Positions 6,257 to 13,000 of a DNA stretch of 40,581 bases are shown piece after piece. A program made the translations under genes and the position numbers. Numbering within the stretch: position 1 is the stretch's first letter; every line of letters begins with the position of its first letter. The DNA comes from a virus: the IMG/VR virus record IMGVR_UViG_3300045999_004716, positions 1 to 40,581 of that record, one strand, 5' to 3'. The notes under the pieces were generated by a model that ran no database searches, was not told where the DNA came from, and saw nothing but the letters and a program-made list of their open reading frames with translations.

Positions 6257-7051
6257 ATGAACTCATACCGCGTTGAGCCACCGTTCCTGCTTTCCTTCAG
6301 CGGCGGCAGGACGAGCGGGATGATGCTGCGGAAAGTGCTTGATGCCTGGGGCGGGACCATGCCGGATGGCGGGCACGTGGTCTTCGCCAACACGGGCCGG
6401 GAGCATTCGGCCACCTACGACTTCCTGCAGGCCGTCGAGCTGCATTGGTGCCCGGTCGCGTGGCTCGAATACCGCCCGGGCGGATTTGCCGTGGTGACGG
6501 CCAACACGGCAAGCAAGGACGGGCAGCCGTTTGCCGAACTGATTGCCAAGCGTAAGTACCTACCCAACCCCATCACGCGGTTCTGTACGTCTGACCTAAA
6601 GGTCATTCCCATGAGGCGTTACATGGCGTCTTGTGGGCATGATGAATTCACCTCGGTCATCGGCCTTCGCGCCGACGAGCCGCGGCGCGTTTCCCGCCTG
6701 CGGTCGGACCCTACACGGGACATCGCCATGCCGCTCGCAGACGCCGGGGTGACTGCCGAGGACGTGCGCGCCTTCTGGCGCACCCAGCCGTTTGACCTTC
6801 GGCTCCCGAACGATGACCCGGCCTTCGGGAACTGCGACCTGTGCTTCCTAAAGGGTGCCGCCCGGGTGGAGCGCGTCATCCGGGCCGAGCCCGAGCGCGC
6901 TGCCTGGTGGGTCGAGCAGGAACGGCTGCGGGACGCCCGGTTCCGAAAGGACCGCCCGACCTACGCGCAGATGCTCACGCAGATCACCGTGCAGGGCGAA
7001 CTGTTCGGCGACAAGGACGATACGGCCATCCCGTGCGACTGCACCGAGTGA
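6257..7051 (+). CDS. PAPS-reductase-like PP-loop protein
   Basis: This 264-residue protein has the PP-loop for ATP or PAPS binding at about residues 14-20 (FSGGRTSG), a downstream VVFANTGREH, TRFCTSDLKVIPMRRYM, and VIGLRADEPRRVSR, all as in phage PAPS-reductase-family enzymes. A later Cys pair (NCDLCFLKG) and a C-terminal CDC suggest metal or Fe-S binding. Related proteins reduce sulphate donors or take part in sulphur or nucleotide modification; the reaction here is not known. It is the first rightward gene, probably leaderless. A 12-bp hairpin follows its stop codon. Confidence 0.85.
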   Translation: MNSYRVEPPFLLSFSGGRTSGMMLRKVLDAWGGTMPDGGHVVFANTGREHSATYDFLQAVELHWCPVAWLEYRPGGFAVVTANTASKDGQPFAELIAKRKYLPNPITRFCTSDLKVIPMRRYMASCGHDEFTSVIGLRADEPRRVSRLRSDPTRDIAMPLADAGVTAEDVRAFWRTQPFDLRLPNDDPAFGNCDLCFLKGAARVERVIRAEPERAAWWVEQERLRDARFRKDRPTYAQMLTQITVQGELFGDKDDTAIPCDCTE

Positions 7052-7055
7052 TGGT

Positions 7056-7086
7056 GGGCAGCGCCAGGTCTTAGCCTGGCCTGCCC
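7056..7086 (+). terminator. Strong hairpin after the PP-loop gene
   Basis: GGGCAG and GCCAGG (7056-7061, 7063-7068) pair with CCTGGC and CTGCCC (7075-7080, 7081-7086): 12 bp with one bulged base at 7062 and a 6-nt loop. It starts 5 bases after the stop codon. There is no T-run, so it may stabilise the 3' end or be a factor-dependent stop rather than a simple terminator. The rest of 7052-7226 holds no convincing gene. Confidence 0.5.
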
Positions 7087-7213
7087 GATGGCGGAATGCG
7101 TTTGCTACACCAAGGGTGCGCTGCACCGGGCCGTGCCTCGCGGCCTTTCTGCCGATGCCCCTGTGAGTGTTTGGGGCCGAAGCCACCTCAGACTCACCCC
7201 TCCGCATTGGCAG

Positions 7214-7219
7214 TATACC
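7214..7219 (+). promoter_or_regulatory. -10-like element set for a leaderless gene
   Basis: TATACC is followed by exactly 7 nt and then ATG at 7227, as at 6241 and 4494. No Shine-Dalgarno site is seen and no good -35. Support comes mainly from the repeated spacing. Confidence 0.35.
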
Positions 7220-7226
7220 TACGCAA

Positions 7227-7811
7227 ATGCCGCGCCACGCAAATCTTCCGTTTCATCTCTACGTGCAAGTACACAACTCGGCGCTCGGGCCGAACATGCC
7301 AGAGGGCACGACTCGCGGCATCTGGCACGCGGCGTACTGCCGGCCCGGGCAGGAACTCCTCGCGCACGTGCTGCTCGAGACGGGCGCGCACTGGTGCGGC
7401 ATCCCGCTGCACATGATGTCGATGACCACCGCGTTCCACCCACAGGCAGTCGCCAGCGGCGGGTCGCGTGAACTCACGCCCTGGGGCGGCATGGGCGAAC
7501 ACCTCGAGATCATGCACCTCCACTACCTCGAGGGCTTGCCCTGCATGGGCGTCGCGCAGAAGACGGCACTGGGCGACAGGCCCGGGTTCACGGGCCGGCA
7601 CACGGGGATCGTCTTCGACTGGGCGGATGGGTTCAGCCGCTACCCGCAGGAGCACAAGCCGCTCAACCTCATCGAGACGAGCTCGGGCTGGTTCATGCTG
7701 CTGCCAAACAACTACGTGCAGTACATCGACTCGCACTTCACCTCGTACGTCAAGGGCGAGCGCGACTTCCGGCACTATCGTCGCGGCGACGAGGTCTACT
7801 GGCGTGACTGA
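7227..7811 (+). CDS. Conserved phage protein of unknown function
   Basis: This 194-residue protein starts MPRHANLPFHLYVQVHN. It is rich in His, Trp and Tyr: ELLAHVLLETGAHWCGIPLHMM, TPWGGMGEHLEIMHLHYLEG, GRHTGIVFDWADGFSRYPQEHKPLNLI, and a C-terminal RHYRRGDEVYWRD. The pattern recalls a family of about 200 residues seen in other podoviruses, whose function I do not know. The conserved His and Glu residues could bind metal. It is the last gene of the first rightward cluster and converges on the zincin gene at 7917. A longer in-frame GTG start (7167) lacks a ribosome site. Confidence 0.75.
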   Translation: MPRHANLPFHLYVQVHNSALGPNMPEGTTRGIWHAAYCRPGQELLAHVLLETGAHWCGIPLHMMSMTTAFHPQAVASGGSRELTPWGGMGEHLEIMHLHYLEGLPCMGVAQKTALGDRPGFTGRHTGIVFDWADGFSRYPQEHKPLNLIETSSGWFMLLPNNYVQYIDSHFTSYVKGERDFRHYRRGDEVYWRD

Positions 7812-7845
7812 CGATCCGGCGTACAAGTCCGGATAAGGCGTACAT

Positions 7846-7881
7846 ATTTCCGCAAACGGAAGCCATCCCGTAAGCGGAAAT
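7846..7881. terminator. Inverted repeat between convergent genes
   Basis: ATTTCCGC (7846-7853) and GCGGAAAT (7874-7881) are perfect 8-bp arms with a 20-nt loop that contains a second copy of the CGGAA word. It lies in the gap between the rightward gene ending at 7811 and the leftward gene ending at 7917, where a bidirectional stop is expected. The arm ends give only short A/T runs. Confidence 0.45.
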
Positions 7882-7916
7882 CGATGCCCGTCATTGATTT
7901 GCGGATACGGCTTGGG

Positions 7917-8180
7917 TCAGGCTTCGCGCCTGTAGCCCATACGCCACAGCAGGCGAGACAGGTCGTTCGCCAAGTCGGTGACGGCTTTTTCGTCCAATTC
8001 CGGTCGGCAGCAATGTATGGCTTCGTGGAGGGTCGTGTCCAAACGATCCTCCTCGGACTGCCACGTGGCAATCCGCAGCACGCGGCCTGCGGCATGGCCC
8101 GGGTCGACCATGTTGCCGTAGTCGGCCAGGTTCGGGCTGAACCTGAGCGTCCAGTACTTGCCGCCGAGCCGGACCCTCAT
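7917..8180 (-). CDS. Minimal zincin-like protein (HExxH)
   Basis: This 87-residue protein carries LDTTLHEAIHCCRPEL at about residues 47-62. The HEAIH core fits the HExxH zinc-binding motif with its catalytic Glu, and a helix with conserved-looking DLANDLSRLLWRMGY follows. The N-terminus (MRVRLGGKYWTLRFSPNL) looks like a small strand pair. Small phage proteins with this layout are known and resemble cut-down SprT/ImmA-type metallopeptidases. Whether it cleaves protein is not shown. It is the last gene of the leftward 9532-7917 cluster. Confidence 0.75.
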   Translation of the reverse strand: MRVRLGGKYWTLRFSPNLADYGNMVDPGHAAGRVLRIATWQSEEDRLDTTLHEAIHCCRPELDEKAVTDLANDLSRLLWRMGYRREA

Positions 8181-8187
8181 GGCCGGA

Positions 8188-8322
8188 TCACTTGAACCCG
8201 CGCTTCATCGCACGGTACGAGGCCGGGCTGACCGTGGACTTCGACTTTGGTCGGCTGGTGCCGGCCTTGCGCCGTGCGTTGATGTTCGCGTACAGGCCGC
8301 GCTTCGCTGCTTTCTTTGCCAT
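8188..8322 (-). CDS. Very small basic phage protein
   Basis: This 44-residue protein begins MAKKAAKRGLYANINARRKAGTS and ends SYRAMKRGFK. The 'GLYANI' start and Lys/Arg-rich body match a common family of tiny phage proteins of unknown function. It is 2 bp from the stop-start neighbour at 8325 and 7 bp before the zincin gene, in the same direction. Nucleic-acid binding is likely from charge alone. Confidence 0.7.
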   Translation of the reverse strand: MAKKAAKRGLYANINARRKAGTSRPKSKSTVSPASYRAMKRGFK

Positions 8323-8324
8323 GT

Positions 8325-8591
8325 TCAGCTCCTCGAGGTCTTGCCGCTGCACTTCCACTTTGCGCGTGACAGGCGCAGCGGGCTGTTGGGGTTCTTCGCT
8401 GCCGCCGAGCTGCGCTGCATCTGCCCCCAGCTGCGGGCGCAGTACGCATCGCCCTTGGCGGTGCCTGGCTTGATGCGGTCGCCGCCGCCCTTGGCCTTCC
8501 CGGCCTGGCCGTAGCTCACCTTGTTGCTGCGCCCGGTCTTCGGGTTCTTCACGACCTTCACGAATCTCTTGCCCTTCGCTGGCGTCGGCAT
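8325..8591 (-). CDS. Small conserved basic phage protein
   Basis: This 88-residue protein begins MPTPAKGKRFVKVVKNPKTG and contains GGDRIKPGTAKGDAYCARSWG followed by NPNSPLRLSRAKWKCSGK. The C-terminal 'NSPxRLSRxxWxCSGKxS' block with spaced Cys residues recurs in small phage proteins of unknown role. Strong positive charge suggests binding to DNA or RNA. It lies between the metallophosphoesterase gene and the 44-residue protein gene in one leftward cluster. Confidence 0.75.
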   Translation of the reverse strand: MPTPAKGKRFVKVVKNPKTGRSNKVSYGQAGKAKGGGDRIKPGTAKGDAYCARSWGQMQRSSAAAKNPNSPLRLSRAKWKCSGKTSRS

Positions 8592-8626
8592 GGATGCTCC
8601 TGGATCTGTCCTTCTCAGACGGTCAG

Positions 8627-9532
8627 TTACTGCGCTTCACGGACCTCGAAGCGCAGGGTACGGGTGGCGACACCGTTCCTGCGGGCGCATTCCATCCAGA
8701 ACCTGAGCCACAGCGCCCCCTTCGGCTTGGGCGGCATGCCCTTCTCGACGGCCCATCCATTGCCCTCGCTGAACTCGTCCTTGTACCCGGGGCTCCTGAC
8801 GTGCAGGACGCGGTCGAGGTACGGCCTGCCGTGGAGCGACAGCCTCGCCCGCTGGATCGGCATAATCCATTCGTCGTGGGTGTGGCCCGTCCAGATCAGG
8901 TCGGCGTCCGGCAGGTAGACCGCCATGCGCGAGGTCTGGATGGTGCCCCTGGTAACCGGGCCGCCGCCGCCGTAGCCGTGGTGCATGTACATCACGACGC
9001 TGCCGGCGACGAGCTGGCGCTGGCCCTTCTTACGGACGAGGAACCGCACCCAGTTTGCATAACTGCCTGCATATGCACGGCAGTCCTTGTTCCTCGCCTT
9101 GAGCGCCTCGACCAGGCGCTCATTCATGTCGGTTTCGTGCCGCTTTCGGATCGCGGTTTCGTGGTTGCCGGGAGCGAACATCAGCGCCATGTCAGCCCAC
9201 GGCGCGAGATAGTCGGCGGTCGTGTTGATGACGGCGTCGAGGTAGCGCCCCTCGCGGTGCTCGGGACGGCAAGCCGAGGTGTCAGACCTCAAATCGTATT
9301 TTCCTTGCATACAGCAGAGGAAATCCCCGTTCGAGATCCACTTCGCATTGCGCTCCCGGCACTGGCGCATGTGCCGCTCGAACATCTGCCGGTCGGCGTG
9401 GGCGTTGTCGATGTGGGCATCTGAGATCAGCAGGAATTCCTGGCTCCAGTCCTGTGACGGACTTGATCCATCCCCATCATGCGACATCTCGACGGTGAAC
9501 GATCCGGGCTGGTGCTGCGTCATCGACACCAT
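8627..9532 (-). CDS. Calcineurin-like metallophosphoesterase
   Basis: This 301-residue phosphoesterase has all the two-metal site motifs: DAHI (about residue 39), SNGDF, FAPGNHE (about residue 120), MHHGYGGGG, and GHTHDE (about residue 217). Such enzymes hydrolyse phosphomono- or diesters; the substrate is unknown but nucleic acids or nucleotides are likely in a phage. The first ATG (9532) gives the full form; a second in-frame ATG is three codons in. It is the first gene of a short leftward cluster and diverges from the rightward block at 9687 across a 154-bp control region. Confidence 0.92.
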   Translation of the reverse strand: MVSMTQHQPGSFTVEMSHDGDGSSPSQDWSQEFLLISDAHIDNAHADRQMFERHMRQCRERNAKWISNGDFLCCMQGKYDLRSDTSACRPEHREGRYLDAVINTTADYLAPWADMALMFAPGNHETAIRKRHETDMNERLVEALKARNKDCRAYAGSYANWVRFLVRKKGQRQLVAGSVVMYMHHGYGGGGPVTRGTIQTSRMAVYLPDADLIWTGHTHDEWIMPIQRARLSLHGRPYLDRVLHVRSPGYKDEFSEGNGWAVEKGMPPKPKGALWLRFWMECARRNGVATRTLRFEVREAQ

Positions 9533-9572
9533 GCGCCGCTCAACTTACGCACTTTCCCGCCGATTTCACGCG

Positions 9573-9593
9573 GTAAGAAATTCTTACAAGAAT
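9573..9593. promoter_or_regulatory. Overlapping TTCTT/AAGAA palindromes, likely operator
   Basis: GTAAGAA and TTCTTAC (9573-9579, 9581-9587) flank one base, and ATTCTT with AAGAAT (9580-9585, 9588-9593) forms a second palindrome sharing the middle half-site. This A/T-rich patch is unlike the GC-rich surroundings and lies between the divergent starts at 9532 and 9687, just upstream of the rightward promoter. Confidence 0.5.
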
Positions 9594-9609
9594 TCCTAAT
9601 GGAGCCCCC

Positions 9610-9639
9610 TTGCGCTGCCGATATAGCCCGATGTATACA
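9610..9639 (+). promoter_or_regulatory. Rightward sigma70-like promoter
   Basis: TTGCGC (9610-9615) and TATACA (9634-9639) are 18 bp apart and lie 47 bp before the ATG at 9687, which has GGAGA for ribosome binding. It would drive the rightward cluster from 9687. Confidence 0.55.
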
Positions 9640-9686
9640 CCCCGCATCCGAGCGCGTTGCTCGGTGCACAACACCGGAGAACTGCC

Positions 9687-9938
9687 ATGAAGGTCAGGGA
9701 CACCGTCACCAACCACATCACGCTTCGCCACGAAACGCGCAAGAAGTACGACAACGTGCTCCTCGCCGCCGCGATGGAATTGGGGGACTCGGTCAGCGCT
9801 GAGGTCATCGCCGCCAGTCGCGCCGTCGCGCAGAGCAACTTCGACGCCGAGCACGAATTCGACGCCTCCATCCTGTGGCTCCAGCAGGCCGAGAAGGACT
9901 TCCTCGCCGTCCACGCCAAGACGGAGGTGGAACTGTGA
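9687..9938 (+). CDS. Small early protein, unknown
   Basis: This 83-residue protein starts MKVRDTVTNHITLRHETRKKYDNVLLAAAMELGD, with a CGGAGA site before the ATG, and ends KDFLAVHAKTEVEL. It looks helical and has no motif I recognise. It is the first gene of the rightward block. Its stop overlaps the next GTG as GTGA, so the pair is probably coupled. Confidence 0.7.
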   Translation: MKVRDTVTNHITLRHETRKKYDNVLLAAAMELGDSVSAEVIAASRAVAQSNFDAEHEFDASILWLQQAEKDFLAVHAKTEVEL

Positions 9939-10183
9939 GGCAGGACACCGAAACCCTCGTCGACCGCATCCTCGACATGGTCGAGATTTGCCGCACCGAG
10001 CCGATGACGCGGAAGCAATTGGCCCACCGCTGGGACGTCACGCCCCGCACGGTGAACAACATCATCGAACGGGCGCACGACCTGTTCGGGGTGATGATCG
10101 CGCACAAGGACGGGGTCGGCTACACCGTGCTCGACATGGGCATCATCGACCCGCGCAAGTTGCGGATGCGGAGGTTCCGATGA
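9935..10183 (+). CDS. Winged-helix HTH protein
   Basis: From the GTG at 9935 this is an 82-residue protein. ETLVDRILDMVEI is followed by MTRKQLAHRWDVTPRTVNNIIERAHDLFGVMI, a clear helix-turn-helix with the recognition helix at about residues 41-52, and then a two-strand wing (HKDGVGYTVLDMGII). A single-domain DNA-binding regulator, probably of phage or host promoters. GGAGGT precedes the GTG. It overlaps its neighbours by GTGA and ATGA. Confidence 0.75.
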   Translation: MRQDTETLVDRILDMVEICRTEPMTRKQLAHRWDVTPRTVNNIIERAHDLFGVMIAHKDGVGYTVLDMGIIDPRKLRMRRFR

Positions 10184-10485
10184 ACCTGTTCGACACCGCC
10201 GAGGCCGAGCGGCGCAAGGTCATCGGCAAGGCCCTGGCCGCCGACCGCCGGCACGAACTCCTCGCCGCCGCACGCGGGTTCGCGGCGTTCATCGCACGCA
10301 ACGGCAACACCGTCACCGCCGACGAGGTCGCGGCGCTCATGGCCGAGAACGGCCTTGACTACGCTGACCTCGGGAACGCCGCCGGCAGCGTGTTCGACGG
10401 CAAGTTCGCATGGACGGGCGAGGTGGTCGCAAGCCGCCGCCCGTCCACCCACGGTCGCCTGATTCGGGTATGGAGGCTCGCATGA
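10180..10485 (+). CDS. Conserved early phage protein
   Basis: This 101-residue protein is helical at the N-terminus (AEAERRKVIGKALAADRRHELLAAA) and ends with LGNAAGSVFDGKFAWTGEVV, then SRRPSTHGRLIRVWRL. The C-terminal 'GNAAGSxFxGxxxxxTGexvxSxRPstHgRxiRvWrL' block occurs in phage accessory proteins of unknown role and looks like a small basic wing. It is coupled to both neighbours by 4-bp overlaps. Confidence 0.7.
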   Translation: MNLFDTAEAERRKVIGKALAADRRHELLAAARGFAAFIARNGNTVTADEVAALMAENGLDYADLGNAAGSVFDGKFAWTGEVVASRRPSTHGRLIRVWRLA

Positions 10486-10820
10486 TCCTGCACGTAGACC
10501 ACATCGTTCCGCTCACGTCCGACTACGCCCGCACCAATCGCAGCCTCGCCGAATACCTCGGCAGCAACGACGTATCTGTGCTCGTCGACGCCAAGTGGGT
10601 CGAGGACGAGAACGAACGCTTCCACCAGCACGGCAGCGTGCGCACGCGCTACTGGCGCCTGAAGTCCTGGGATCTCCTTGAGATCCGGCTCGACGGCACG
10701 GCGATCAACACGCCGCACGACGTTCCGATGGACTTCCCGATGCCGGAAGTCATCGCCATCGCGGAGGGCGGCGCGCTGCGCGACGAGCTTGAGCGCCAGG
10801 GCGCGAAGGCGAAGGCATGA
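10482..10820 (+). CDS. Hypothetical protein
   Basis: This 112-residue protein begins MILHVDHIVPLTSDYARTN. It contains LAEYLGSNDVSVLVDAKWVEDEN, RTRYWRLKSWDLLEIRLDGT, and a charged C-terminal helix. I do not recognise a family. Although 'HVDHIVPL' resembles the start of an HNH motif, the later Asn/His residues of HNH nucleases are not in place. Its start and stop overlap its neighbours by 4 bp. Confidence 0.65.
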   Translation: MILHVDHIVPLTSDYARTNRSLAEYLGSNDVSVLVDAKWVEDENERFHQHGSVRTRYWRLKSWDLLEIRLDGTAINTPHDVPMDFPMPEVIAIAEGGALRDELERQGAKAKA

Positions 10821-12094
10821 GATACCTCTCCGTATGCTCGGGCATCGAAGCCGCGAGCGTTGCGTGGCACCACCTCGGCTGGGAGCCTGTCGGCTTCAGC
10901 GAGATCGAGCCGTTCCCGGCAGCGGTGCTGGCGCACCGATTCCCGAGCGTCCCAAACTTCGGAGACATGACCAAGTATGAGCAATGGCCCCTTCAACCCG
11001 GATCAATTGACCTTCTCGTGGGCGGAACCCCCTGCCAGTCCTTCAGCGTTGCCGGACTCCGCGCCGGCCTGTCAGACCCCCGAGGAGGACTCATGCTTAC
11101 CTATCTTGAAATTGCTCGGCGTCTACGGCCTCGATGGGTTGTGTGGGAAAACGTCCCCGGTGTCCTGTCCAGCAACGGAGGACGGGATTTTGGTTCCTTC
11201 CTCGGGGCGATGGGCCTCTTGGGGTATGGGGTCGCCTACCGGGTTTTGGACGCTCAATGGGTGCGAACACACGGGCATCCCCGCGCCGTCCCGCAGCGCC
11301 GGCGACGTGTGTTCGTTGTCGGATGTCTTGGAGACTGGAGCCGTGCTGCCCAGGTTCTCTTTGAGCGCGAAAGCGTGCAGCGGAATTCTGCGAAGAGCGG
11401 AACTGCGCGGGAAGAAATTGCCGGAACTCTTGCGGCGCGCTCTGGAGAGTGCCGCAACAACCCAGAGCAGTTAGTTGCTGGGACACTTGGCCGCGCTATC
11501 GCCAAATCTCGGACAGAACTGGATAATCACGGCGCGTACATTCCTATGGCGATTCAGGCCGGGGCAATACGCGAGAACCCTGCGAGCGGGCCGGACGGGG
11601 TTGGAGTGCGAACTGATGGCGTGGCATACACCATCGAGGCGCGAGCGGAAGTTCAAGCAGTCGGACAACCTGTCCCTTACGACTTGTTTCAGATTACCGC
11701 TCCCGTCAACAGGCAGAACCGCAAGCCCGGCGATCCGTGCCACACGCTTGCGAGGGACAACGCGGCCCATGCAGCGGTGGCGATTGGCCTGACAACCTAC
11801 GAGACTCCGAAGTTCGCCCATGAGGTACAGCCGACGCTCACCGTTCCAAGTCCGTCCGGTGGTGGACAACCGCCGGCGGTGGCCCATGCCATGACCGTCC
11901 GCCGGCTCACCCCGGTTGAGTGCGAGAGGCTCCAGGGCTTCCCGGACAACTGGACGGCAATCCCGTGGCGGAAGAAGACTGCCGAGGAATGCCCGGACGG
12001 GCCTCGATACAAGGCGCTCGGTAACAGCATGGCCTGCAACTGCATGGCTTGGATCGGGGAGCAAATCGCAAAGTGGGAGGCTGACCATGCGTGA
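10817..12094 (+). CDS. C5 cytosine DNA methyltransferase
   Basis: This enzyme methylates cytosine at carbon 5 in a target DNA sequence, using S-adenosylmethionine. The 425-residue protein has motif I CSGIEAASVAW near the start, motif IV with the catalytic Cys in GGTPCQSF (about residue 74), motif VI WENVPG, motif VIII QRRRRVFVV, and motifs IX-X RRLTPVECERLQGFPDNW and YKALGNSM. The target-recognition region (about 185-350) is long, with repeated 'GTLAAR', 'HTLAR', 'PTLTV' units common in phage enzymes. No partner endonuclease is visible, so protection from host restriction is the likely role. The gene's middle is lower in GC than its neighbours. Confidence 0.95.
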   Translation: MRYLSVCSGIEAASVAWHHLGWEPVGFSEIEPFPAAVLAHRFPSVPNFGDMTKYEQWPLQPGSIDLLVGGTPCQSFSVAGLRAGLSDPRGGLMLTYLEIARRLRPRWVVWENVPGVLSSNGGRDFGSFLGAMGLLGYGVAYRVLDAQWVRTHGHPRAVPQRRRRVFVVGCLGDWSRAAQVLFERESVQRNSAKSGTAREEIAGTLAARSGECRNNPEQLVAGTLGRAIAKSRTELDNHGAYIPMAIQAGAIRENPASGPDGVGVRTDGVAYTIEARAEVQAVGQPVPYDLFQITAPVNRQNRKPGDPCHTLARDNAAHAAVAIGLTTYETPKFAHEVQPTLTVPSPSGGGQPPAVAHAMTVRRLTPVECERLQGFPDNWTAIPWRKKTAEECPDGPRYKALGNSMACNCMAWIGEQIAKWEADHA

Positions 12095-12275
12095 TATCCC
12101 GAACGCCGGCAACGTCGCCGTCACCCTGCGCCACGGCCAGTCGGTCGTGATCGTGGATGAGAATGGACGCGCCGTGGCTGCCGTTGCCCCGACGCCGTCC
12201 AATGTGGGGAAGGTCACGCTCGTCGTGCGCGCCCCGAAGACCGTGCGAATCCTGAGGGAGCGCGACGATGAGTGA
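12087..12275 (+). CDS. CsrA-like small protein
   Basis: This 62-residue protein aligns by eye with the RNA-binding regulator CsrA along most of its length: VTLRHGQSVVIVD against the CsrA TRxxGExxxIGD start, and KVTLVVRAPKTVRILRER against CsrA VRIGVNAPKEVSVHREE. The Ala-Pro-Lys core and the final Arg are kept. A central insertion (AVAAVAPTPSNVG) lengthens a loop. CsrA binds GGA-containing leaders and blocks ribosomes. The assignment is from pattern only. It overlaps the methyltransferase gene by 8 bp and the next gene by 8 bp. Confidence 0.55.
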   Translation: MRDIPNAGNVAVTLRHGQSVVIVDENGRAVAAVAPTPSNVGKVTLVVRAPKTVRILRERDDE

Positions 12276-12573
12276 CCCAACTTGGTACGAGCACGCGCTC
12301 AACGAGCGCGGCCTCACGATCATGCTGCTTCGTGCGCGCATCGGGCAGATCCGCGCCGCCGCCGCCCCGCTGCGGCAGCTCTCGGCGGCGCTGGCCGCAG
12401 GGTTCAAGCACGACCAGAACGAGGCGCTCGAGTCAATCAACGCCCTGCTGCGCGAGATCGACCGCGAGCCACAGACACCCTCCGGCGCGTTGCCGGAAAG
12501 CCCCCGCGCCGTGCCACCTTATCGTGGTTTCCAACACGGCGCGGGGGTAACTTTGAACAAGGAGAAGCAATGA
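12268..12573 (+). CDS. Hypothetical helical protein
   Basis: This 101-residue protein begins MSDPTWYEHALNERGLTIML. Residues 20-70 are strongly helical (LRARIGQIRAAAAPLRQLSAALAAGF, then NEALESINALLREID), and the last 30 are Pro/Gly-rich and look unstructured. No family is recognised. The DNA for that tail contains a 13-bp perfect inverted repeat (12501-12547), so the tail may be dictated by RNA structure. Its stop overlaps the next ATG. Confidence 0.65.
   Translation: MSDPTWYEHALNERGLTIMLLRARIGQIRAAAAPLRQLSAALAAGFKHDQNEALESINALLREIDREPQTPSGALPESPRAVPPYRGFQHGAGVTLNKEKQ
12501..12547. repeat. 13-bp perfect inverted repeat, strong hairpin
   Basis: CCCCCGCGCCGTG (12501-12513) and CACGGCGCGGGGG (12535-12547) are perfect arms with a 21-nt loop, which itself has a CCAC/GTGG stem. 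It lies inside the 3' end of the gene ending at 12573 and 22 bp before the ATG at 12570. TAACTTTG follows on the plus strand, too weak for a normal terminator. A partial terminator or RNA-processing site is possible. Confidence 0.7.
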
Positions 12574-12815
12574 AGGACAAAGATCCCAACAAGATCCAGC
12601 AGGTTTGCTGTTACAGGGACACCAGCCACCACCTCCAGTACCTGGTCGGCGTTGCCGACTCGGTGGGATACGTCATTCTCAGCGCCGATCTGATGAAGCA
12701 GATCGCGGACGCACACTCATGGCTCAATCACAAGTACGAGGGTTACCGTGCGGACGAGGAGCGCCGCAACAAACTTGAGGAGCGGCGCAAGGCAAAGATC
12801 AAGGAAACCGCATGA
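12570..12815 (+). CDS. Hypothetical protein
   Basis: This 81-residue protein begins MKDKDPNKIQQVCCYRDTSH and ends in a long Lys/Arg/Glu-rich helix (RADEERRNKLEERRKAKIKETA). The middle (YLVGVADSVGYVILSADLMKQIADAH) looks like a small alpha/beta unit. No family is recognised. AAGGAGAAG precedes the ATG. The start overlaps the upstream stop and the stop overlaps the next ATG, both as ATGA. Confidence 0.65.
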   Translation: MKDKDPNKIQQVCCYRDTSHHLQYLVGVADSVGYVILSADLMKQIADAHSWLNHKYEGYRADEERRNKLEERRKAKIKETA

Positions 12816-13000
12816 CCGACCCACGCGACGAGATCGCCCGCCTCACCGCCGAGCGCGACGAGGCGAGGATGCAGGTGTGCATCCTCGGTGCCGTCACAAC
12901 GAAACTGAAGCAGGCGCCAAAGACCACGCTTGCCGAAGCGATGCAGATAGCCAAGAAATTCGGGTGGGATTGCTTCTCAAACGAGGAGGCCGGCAAATGA
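12812..13000 (+). CDS. Small hypothetical protein
   Basis: This 62-residue protein begins with a coiled-coil-like MTDPRDEIARLTAERDEARM and ends with LAEAMQIAKKFGWDCFSNEE. Small phage proteins often have this 'IARLxAERDEAR' start. No function is known. It is joined to both neighbours by ATGA overlaps. Confidence 0.6.
   Translation: MTDPRDEIARLTAERDEARMQVCILGAVTTKLKQAPKTTLAEAMQIAKKFGWDCFSNEEAGK

Noticed and set aside
7088-7471. Plus-strand open frame before the 7227 gene
   Set aside because: It overlaps the better gene in another frame, and its second half is Arg/His/Ala-rich shadow sequence.
10482-10520. HNH endonuclease start (HVDHIVPL)
   Set aside because: The downstream Asn and His of the HNH motif are missing at the expected spacing.
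12501-12547. Intrinsic terminator
   Set aside because: The stem is strong, but there is no T-run and the coupled next gene starts 22 bp later, so a simple stop is unlikely.
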